Shown: piece after piece, positions 56,506-64,000 of the stretch | How the letters are laid out: each line of letters begins with the position of its first letter | Numbering within the stretch: the first letter of the stretch is position 1 | NCBI RefSeq assembly: GCF_004664715.2 | Contig: NC_051072.1 | Span: 39,184,142-39,248,141, forward strand | Direction: 5' to 3' | Length of the DNA: 64,000 bases | Source of the DNA: Peromyscus leucopus | Lineage: Eukaryota > Chordata > Mammalia > Rodentia > Cricetidae | The notes under the pieces: generated by a model | The model's input: the letters and a program-made list of their open reading frames with translations, nothing else | What the model was told of the DNA's origin: nothing | Databases searched by the model: none | Position numbers and translations under genes: made by a program

Positions 56506-57122
56506 ATACTATAAACAGATAATGCTATTAATTAAGGGCAGCTAACATTGTAGGTTTAGGAGGCATATATCAGCAAGCACAGAGGTTATCTTAGTCTGAA
56601 TAGATGTTGACATTACCACCTTCCCTTTTGAAACGATGGAATGCTAGGATTTCAAGAAGAAATAACAATGAGATGCTAAGTCTTCATATTGGATATAGAG
56701 TTGAACACATGGTCCATTCAGTCAATGTGCTAGGTAACAAGGAACGTCTTCTAGAAACACAGGTGAAAGGAAAGTTTTGACTTGAGTTAATGCATAGAGA
56801 GACATACAGTACATTGAACCTGTTGGAAATGCAACTTAGCATGTTTTCTGAGGACCCACTATGCACAAAGCTGGACACAATACAGTCGTCATCACAGTCC
56901 TAGGAACTTGTGCTCTCAGGAGGGAGATCACATCTCTGGGTAAGGCTAGGGCACAAGAGGAACAGCAGAGCTGGGAAGGGACAAGTGAGATGAACTGAGC
57001 ATAGGAATACTGAGTTCATGGAGAAAAATAGGGAATATCATACTGAAATATTTCAGGTTTTCCCTTTGTTTCTTTCTACTGAACTCTGTTTACATTCAGC
57101 TCTGCTAACGTTTCTCTTCCAG
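56506..57122. other. No gene or repeat recognised
   Basis: Nothing supportable is identified. Confidence 0.4.
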
Positions 57123-57355
57123 CAATAATGGTTCTCAACCTTCCTAAGGCTGCGACCCTTTAATACAGTTCCTCATGTTGTGGTGGCCTCCATTCATAAA
57201 ATTACTTTTGTTGCTACTTCATAACTGTAATTTTGCTACTGTTATGAAATGTAATATGAATATCTCTGTTTTACGATGGTCTTAGGTGACCCCTGTGAAA
57301 GGTCCATTCCCCCCACCCCAAGAGGGGTCTTAACCTAACAGGTTGAGAAACATTG
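57123..57355. mobile_element. URR1-like DNA transposon (hAT-Charlie MITE)
   Basis: ATGGTTCTCAACCTTCCTAA, GCGACCCTTTAATACAGTTC, CTTCATAACTGTAATTTTGC, TACGATGGTCTTAGGTGACC and the opposite terminus CAGGTTGAGAAACATTG give clear inverted ends. It is better preserved than the 37854-38066 copy. Confidence 0.93.
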
Positions 57356-58914
57356 TCTCACAGATATTAGTTTCTCTGATTAAAAGACAGACAGTGAGAG
57401 AATCTGACAGCATTGTTTACTTAAAGGATTCAAGGAAAATCAAATGAAACATCTGTATTGAATGGTATTTCATGGCAGGATAAGGGCAGGGGACTGATTG
57501 TAACATTCTGTGACAGATTTTTATAGGACAGTCTAAAAAAAAAACTTTGCCAACTCCTTAAGGGTAATTTCTAAAGAACACATAAAATATTCTCAAGGGA
57601 TAATAAAATAGTGCCTGTTTTGCATTGAATGTGACATTTCCTTTTTGTTTTCTTCACTTCTAAATACCTCTTTTGTTACTCAGTACTTGGTCACTAATAA
57701 AGGATGCTTTGTATTATATTGCCTGGCTACTCTTGCATTTCAGTGGATTTAAGAGCCCAACTTTCAAGTGAAGAACAGAAAGTGAAGAATTAAAAGCCAT
57801 TGTGAGGACTTGTCCCTCAGCAGCTGTACACATTTGCCTTCTACTTAAGGCAAGGTGGGGACACTGGGGGACAGAGTTGTTCAAAGAGATGAACTAAGGC
57901 TGTTGACAAAGCTCCAAAGAGCACATGGCTGAGCTGGCCATGACTTTTCACTTGGCAAGCACAGGAAATCGAAGTGCCCTGCCTCATCCCCTGCTTCTGT
58001 GAGGAAGTGATCCATGGAGAAAGGTTAATGTTTAACCTTAACTTGGGCAATACAATGAGTTTGTTACCTTATAATAACAAGTTTTGACTTGACCAACTAC
58101 ACCAACCACATGTAGAATGAAGACAGAGAAAAAGTATGTGACCATTTTCTTCATAGATAAAATTACCCCAGTCCTTCCCAAAATATGACAGCCCATTTTC
58201 TAATCTCAAGAATCCATAGTCTGTTATCCCTAGAATGGTCTATGGATAGAACTCTTTGGCCTCCTATGACTGTAGGTAATTTTCTACACATTTAAAGATA
58301 CGCTTCAGATAATAGTGTGTTTTGTCATGGTTTTCTTTATTTTGTGTTTCACATGGAAATTTTCTATATTTTGACATGGCTAATGCTGTAACATCCAGAT
58401 ATAAACTCTAACTAAATTTAAACTTGTCTGATTCATGTTAGAGAACATTCAGAACAAAATCATTTACCTTGTAAGATTTTTCCAAGAGAACACTGATTTG
58501 CAGCAAAATCTTATTACTCAGCATGTATATTTACTAATTGGATTTTCCCGACTCTGTTCTTATTCTTTCATAGGAAGAAGGATTCAAGTGTCATTTGTCT
58601 CTCCAGACAACAACTCTTGAGTGGCTCAAAAAATGATTGCCATGGTTGTCTTATTGAAAGTACTCCTTATCTGTACCCCATACTGTGGAGTAAGCTTCTA
58701 ACTACCATCTCCCTTCCCTGCCTCCCACAATCCCCAAGTACAATAGTTCTGAGATAAAAATAGGCAGGTTGTTACTAGCATGCGTATTGATTTAGGCAAC
58801 AGACTCTCACATATGTGACATATAGTTAAGAAAGAAAATCAAACAGAATTGGGAAAGATAGTATTTGACATCCCTTTAAGGTGACACCACTTTTAAGATC
58901 TGGACTGATTTGGG
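57356..58914. other. 1.6-kb stretch with no gene recognised
   Basis: Open frames at 57841-58050 (minus) and 58435-58620 (plus) have no recognisable domain. Confidence 0.4.
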
Positions 58915-59010
58915 AGGGACTCATACTTTTCAAGTCTTAGTTCTTTATGAATAAAATAGGAACATTATCAACTTCCTCACAGAATAGCACTTTCATATGA
59001 GGACCAGAAC
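58915..59010 (-). mobile_element. MIR fragment
   Basis: CAAGTCTTAGTTCTTTATGA, ATAAAATAGGAACATTATCA and ACTTCCTCACAGAATAG follow reversed MIR. Confidence 0.6.
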
Positions 59011-60214
59011 CAATGCTGCACAGAGTGCTTCTCTTTTGATGTCTATAAATATCCCTGGATATACACATACACACGTGATCACAATTCAATTAAATGCTAG
59101 CTCTTACACAGTCACTTGTAATGTATGCTAGCTTGGCAATCAAGCATACATTGCATAGTGATCCAAATGACAATATCTTACAGTGAAAGATGTTTCCAAA
59201 GTTGCATGTTAAGTATCCTATGACTGTACTGCAAACAATAGAAATCAAGCACACTGTCTAGGCCCTCATGGAATGCCACATACATTATTTGTAATAGTGA
59301 AGACCCTCCTGCAACTTAGATTTTGGAGACCTAATTATGTAGAGGAAGAATGTGAGTCTCAGAGAGAGTAGTTACATTGGTCAGGAAAAACAAGGTGACA
59401 TACAGATTCATTTGGGCCCTGAGACTGGACTCTGTCCATTAGTCAAGCAATTCTGAACCTTCAATATGGTGGGGTATGCAGGCTTCCAGGTTCATCAAGG
59501 CAGAGAGAACCACACCTTGAAAACAGCAAAGCATTTGGATAGGTTGAGAATAGAGTGAGTAGGAACATTTGGGGAGAGAGATGTCACAACAGGGCACAGA
59601 GATGGAGACATAGAAGCATGTTTGTGAGACATTCACAAATCAAGCTGCCTAGAATGGCAAGAAACAGGCTGAATCTGGGGTTATGCATAGCATTTGAGGA
59701 AATGATCAACATTTGGAGATGGAAGCAATAATATAAGAGAAGCTGGACATTGCATGTGCAAGAGCAAGGGACAGAAATGGGACCGTAGGGATGAAGAGTT
59801 AGGGAAACATGAAAAGCTGTCATGAAATGCTCACAGAACAATTGATGTGGACAGGTTAGGACAGGCTAGTAAAGGGAAAATGGATACAATGATAACTTTA
59901 AGGCTCTGAGTTTGGGGAAGTGGAAAGACAGCAATATCCTCATGAGGACTTTTAGAGTTCTGCTTAAAAAGGTCAATTCCAGAAGAAAGGTGAGTTCATA
60001 TAACAGTCACACTGAGAGATATACAGGTTATTGGACAAGCTATGGGAGAGGAAAAGACTACATTTCTATAGTTTGCCTAGTCTCTACCTGCTTTCCAGAC
60101 CCAGAGATGAGAATTTACTTCTGATAGAAAGTTGGTGGTGACAGAGGATCAGATGAAGAACAAATACATGATAACACCAAAAATGATGCTTAAAAAAGGC
60201 CAATCTCTGGTGAT
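59011..60214. other. 1.2-kb stretch, possible MIR at 59290-59450
   Basis: TAGAGGAAGAATGTGAGTCT and CCCTGAGACTGGACTCTG near 59340-59435 loosely resemble the MIR 3' half. Nothing else is identified. Confidence 0.4.
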
Positions 60215-60405
60215 ATTGTATATTAAGTATTTTATATTGGCTCATTTATTTAATTTTCTTGATAACCTTATAATATAAATGCTATGCTTATCTTCATTTT
60301 ACACATGAGAGAACTCTAAGGTATATATAGAGAAAGCTATTTATCCAAAGTAACACAGAAAGTGGGTGACAGGATTTGAGTCTAAACCCTTATGGCATGT
60401 CCAGT
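60215..60405 (+). mobile_element. MIR SINE
   Basis: TTCTTGATAACCTTATAATA, TTCATTTTACACATGAGAGA, AAGTAACACAGAAAGTGGGT and ATTTGAGTCTAAACCC follow the MIR order. Confidence 0.82.
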
Positions 60406-60659
60406 ATGACAGCCATTAATCATAGCAGGCTGTGGAGAACTTAGAACATGGATGAATTTGTAGTCTTACTCAATTTTATTACTTAAAGTTAAAAAGAATA
60501 GTTAATTCTCAATTTGAAAAACTTCTAAGTATATTTAGAATGACATAGGTGAATGAATGAAATTGTATTTCCAATGACGAGGTTTATGAAAGTGAAGTCC
60601 AGAGCAAGTCAATGGAAAGTTAGCATTCACATCGCTTACAGTTTTAGTATAAAATATAA

Positions 60660-61075
60660 ATCTGGGGAGCAGAGGCAGTAGCTCTGTTGGAGGAACTGAT
60701 TTCTACAGAAGCGCAAGAGCTTGAACTAGATCCCAGTAGGTGTATAGAAAGTTCCATGTAGAAACACACACCTGAAATCTCAGCACTGGGAAGACGAAGA
60801 CAGGAGGATCCTTGGGGTTCCCTGATCAACTAGTCCAACCTCCAGCACAACTGATGATCCCCAGACCCCCAAAAGAGATCCTGTCTCAAGAAAACAAAGT
60901 AGATGGCTCCTGAGAAATGATGCGCAAAATTTACCTCTGCTCCCACACATATGTACACACCTGTATAATTTCACCTGCACATATGCATGAATCCTTACAC
61001 ATACCTGCACACATATACCTGCACCTAAACAGAAACTAGTTACACACACACACACACACACACCACACACACACA
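60660..61075 (+). mobile_element. B4-type SINE
   Basis: A degraded head is followed by a B1-like middle (AAATCTCAGCACTGGGAAGA, GACAGGAGGATCCTTGGGGT, GATCCTGTCTCAAGAAAACA) and a long CA-rich tail ending in an interrupted (CA)n. Confidence 0.8.
61041..61075. repeat. (CA)n microsatellite
   Basis: An interrupted CA run at the B4 tail. Confidence 0.95.
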
Positions 61076-61947
61076 ATTTCAAGGGCAGTATGATAATATA
61101 CTAAACACCTCATTAGTAATTGAATGTATTGGTTACAAGTTGAACTGATTTTTTTAATTTCTAAAAGAACTTTTAATTAAAATATTACTGTATCTGTTTC
61201 ACCTTCCTTTTGTTCTCTCCAACTCTTCCTCTCTCCCCTTTATCTAATCTTTTCCATACCCTCCCCCAATTGATGCCTCTTTTTCTTTGATTATTCTTAT
61301 TTATATATACACATATATATGCATTTATGTGTATGTATATACATATACATATATATATATATATGAATATAGCATGCTGAGTCAATTTAATGTTGTTTGT
61401 GTGTATATGATTTTAGAACTGACCACTTGGTATTGGATAACCAATAAGGGGGCTCATCCCCGAAAAAAAAAAATTCTCCCTTTGTTGGCAATCATTAGTT
61501 GCCTAATGTTTTGATAGTTTTACGTAGTTAGTTTCACAAATATTTGTTAGCGAAATTAACTATAACAAATAATTTTACCCAAATATGGTACCAGACAGTA
61601 TAAAACTATAGACATGTACATAGTGAATTGAATGTCTGCCTGTGTTACATGTGATCATCTCAAAAATAAAATATAACAAAAAATATTCAGATAAAGCAAA
61701 ATACAGTTGTGGCTCACATCCTGGTATTGGCTCGCATTGTTCCAAATACTGAGAAACATATAAAGAAGATGTAAACTGTCTGGCAAGGCCAGTGGGATAG
61801 TCAGGCCTGAGCCTGTTACTCTGCCTGCACGTCAAGTCTGGGATATCTATCAGTTTTCATAGCCAACAGCAACTCTGGGTGTCCTCTTTGGTGTATTTGA
61901 TGTTTGTTTAATCTCCTGAAGCAGTATCATGTTATCCCTGGCTGTTT
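61076..61947. other. No gene recognised; (TA)-rich tract
   Basis: TA/TG/CA-rich low-complexity sequence at 61299-61366. Otherwise nothing identified. Confidence 0.45.
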
Positions 61948-62297
61948 TGTGGTGGTTTGAATGAAAATGGCCCCCAAAGGCTCATAGGAAGTGGTACCGT
62001 TAGAAGGTGTGGCCTTGTTGGAGAAAGTGTGTCACTGAGGGTGGGCTTTGAGGTTTTAGCCGCTCAAGCCAGGCCCCAGTGTCTCTTTTTCTTCCTGCTG
62101 CCTATAGATTCAGACGCTCTTGGTTCCTTCCCCAGTATCATGTTGGCCTACGTACCACCAGGCTTCCTGGAATGCTGAATGCTGACAGTGCACTAAAACC
62201 TCTGAACTGTAAGCCAGCTCCAGTGAAATGTTTTTCTTTATAACAGTTGCTGTGGTCATGGTGTCTCTTCATAGCAATAGAAACCCTAAGTAAAACA
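61948..62297 (+). mobile_element. Solo ORR1-type MaLR LTR
   Basis: A 350-base LTR from TGTGGTGGTTTGAATGAAAA to AACCCTAAGTAAAACA, with family landmarks GGTGTGGCCTTGTTGGAGAA, AACCTCTGAACTGTAAGCCA and GTGGTCATGGTGTCTCTTCA. The ORR1 family is named from memory. No clear duplication. No internal sequence, so solo. Confidence 0.92.
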
Positions 62298-62744
62298 GCC
62301 CCCAGGATCTGTTTTCAGGTCAAACTCTATGTGGAGCCATTTTATCAGAGGGTTCCAGAAGACGACGTTGGAACATCTTCTTCAAGTTTGCTGAGAAAAT
62401 GGTGAGTAGAAAACTGGGAACTGTATAGCAGCAAAGTAAAGATACCACTGCTTGGATTTGTCTCTGTGAAGGACACTAGCCAGTAATGAGCTCCCAACAG
62501 TGTTGAAGAATTATAAAAAAATAACCTAAATGTTTGATCTCATATGTACATGGTAATTAAAAGATTTTAATTGGACAGGAAGAAGAGTGATAGTTCAGCA
62601 TTTGAAAATTTTTAGGTATCACAAAAACTGATCACTGATCAAGGAAAAAATAAAATTCTATCAATCTTCAGGAACTCTGTATATACAGGCAGTATGTCAA
62701 AAATGGACTCATTTAGATGTATCTTTTTTCCCCTTCATTGTTGT
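62298..62744. other. No gene or repeat recognised
   Basis: Nothing supportable is identified. Confidence 0.4.
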
Positions 62745-62813
62745 ATTTTGACTACAGGGCCTCACACAGGCTAGGTAAATGTTCCACTAAGATATGTCCT
62801 GGCCTACACCACC
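62745..62813 (-). mobile_element. ID-like SINE fragment
   Basis: GGGCCTCACACAGGCTAGGT and AAATGTTCCACTAAGATATG match a reversed ID head (GGGCCTxGTGCATGCTAGGC..CTCTACCACTGAG). Confidence 0.6.
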
Positions 62814-64000
62814 GGCTGTTTTCAATTGGCAGGAGTAAACATATTATTAATCCCATATCCATCGAAGTCCCCCCACCAAATTCATTCCCTTACTGTTAGG
62901 GAGTAGTGCTCCTTTCTCTGCACCAGCTGTCTTGACAGACTTAGCCTCTATTCACTGTGTAACTGAGACACTGCATTTATAGTCAGTAAAACTATATGTG
63001 TGCAGTTATATATTGTGAAATAGTTCATCCTTCAACAGATACCCCAACTTTTATGAATATTACTTGGGAAATTATAGTGTACAAGACACAGTGACCTACC
63101 TTAGTCTATTAAATCTCATTAAAGTATAGATTATATACCCTTTATAAATTCTTTATAAAAGTGATCTTTAGCAATAGGTTAGGTACAGATCTGTATTTAT
63201 AGATTATCATGTATAACACAACCAAATTATATATGGTATATTAAAGTGCCATTTTGTCTAGGTTTTAGTAGTGGGGTGAACATGTCTTAAAGGCAAATGA
63301 AAAGTAGCATCCTTGGCTCACAGAAGCAGGGAAAGGATAAACAAATCCATTAGAGAAGATACTAAATACATTTGAAACAGCCTCAAAAAATACTCGAGTT
63401 CCTAGGAAAGCAATGTATCTAACTACTGATGAAACTGCTTTCTGAATCATTGAACAGGAGTAGCAGAAATGTCTACTTCTGGCTAAACAAGACAACCCTC
63501 TGACTATTCAACTTCCAGTAAGCTGAACTGAAAAAGCTATTTTGTAACTTATTACTTAAAAACAAAATCAAGCTACATAATAGAAAATGATAGAACACTT
63601 GATCTTGGGCTAATTTTCCCTGTGCAGACACAAGCATGCATTTTACCAGTGACTGGGTAATAGCACTTTCTGATGATGGTTTATTCTCTGTCCTCTATAA
63701 TTCTAAAATTATATAGCTCTATCATTATCAACACATTCTAATCATTATGCAGGTTTCTACTGATTTCTGGCAACTATACCACTCACACCGTCCTATAGAA
63801 AGATGTCAGAGTGGAGATCAGGCCTGGGCCATCTACACCTTGAGATTAATTGTAACTTTCTATTATAAATATTTGTTGGTTAAGCTCATTTAATATAAAG
63901 ATTGCTGATGACTTGATTTTTGTTTTTGAATTAAAAAGTAGAACTCAGTTGTAAAGTAAATTCAACTTCGTCGGAGCACTTGCTATTTAGGTAGCTTGCT
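62814..64000. other. 1.2-kb stretch with no gene recognised
   Basis: AT-rich sequence to the window end. The 76-codon minus-strand frame at 63265-63495 has no recognisable domain. Confidence 0.4.

Noticed and set aside
15247..62297. An intact endogenous retrovirus
   Set aside because: Only solo LTRs are seen. No gag, pro, pol or env coding sequence or paired LTRs were found.
1..64000. A novel multi-gene system
   Set aside because: No supportable coding genes occur in the window, so no operon, defence or biosynthetic system can be argued.

Overview
This window looks like non-coding nuclear DNA from a cricetid rodent (hamster, vole or deer-mouse group). The evidence is the interspersed repeats: B1, B2, B3, B4 and ID-like SINEs on both strands, and B1 copies with the cricetid-type right half seen at 42126-42304, 53939-54060 and 317-491. 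There are also ORR1/MT-type MaLR LTRs, two URR1-like rodent DNA transposons, several rodent L1 3' ends, long CA/GT, GA/CT and AT microsatellites, and older mammalian MIR, L2 and L1M relics. Base composition is AT-rich and CpG-poor throughout. I see no bacterial or viral gene organisation.

I find no intact protein-coding gene, tRNA, rRNA or CRISPR array. The longest open frames run through simple repeats or repeat elements, or lack any recognisable domain. The only protein homologies I can defend are an L1 ORF1p C-terminal remnant near 36890-37090 and, much more weakly, a minus-strand tail at 44394-44700 that looks like an old retrocopy with a polyadenylation signal and A-tract. The window is best read as intergenic DNA or part of a very large intron.

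Layout. 1-9 kb: B1 copies, mostly unrecognised sequence, a B4 at 5 kb, two or three MIRs, an ID and a B3. 9-21 kb: B1/B4/B2 SINEs, an L1M 3' UTR cut by a B2, a MaLR LTR (15.2-15.6 kb), a solo class-II LTR with exact 6-bp duplications set inside an L1 relic (16.1-16.5 kb), a B4 with a 13-bp duplication, and two MIRs at 20 kb. 21-29 kb: long GT and palindromic CA/GT microsatellites, then about 4 kb without a recognised repeat. 29-38 kb: two L1 3' ends, MIRs, a long purine tract beside a CTCF-like motif, and an L1 ORF1 relic. 38-49 kb: URR1, a MaLR LTR, a 601-bp LTR with duplicated U3 units, a full-length B1, a 5'-truncated L1 with an 11-bp duplication, MIR, L2, a possible LTR and a long minus-strand L1 3' UTR. 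49-64 kb: a CT microsatellite, a candidate conserved element, B2, two old L1 pieces, B1s, MIRs, URR1, B4 and an ORR1 LTR.

No genes act together here. The information lies in the nesting and age order of insertions (old L1M, L2 and MIR hosting B1, B2 and LTRs), in microsatellites grown from SINE tails, and in a few candidate regulatory stretches: three CTCF-like motifs and three segments without recognised repeats that carry homeodomain-, octamer- or RUNX-like motifs. Repeat family names come from memory of consensus sequences and no database search was run. Boundaries are firm where target-site duplications are stated and otherwise approximate.
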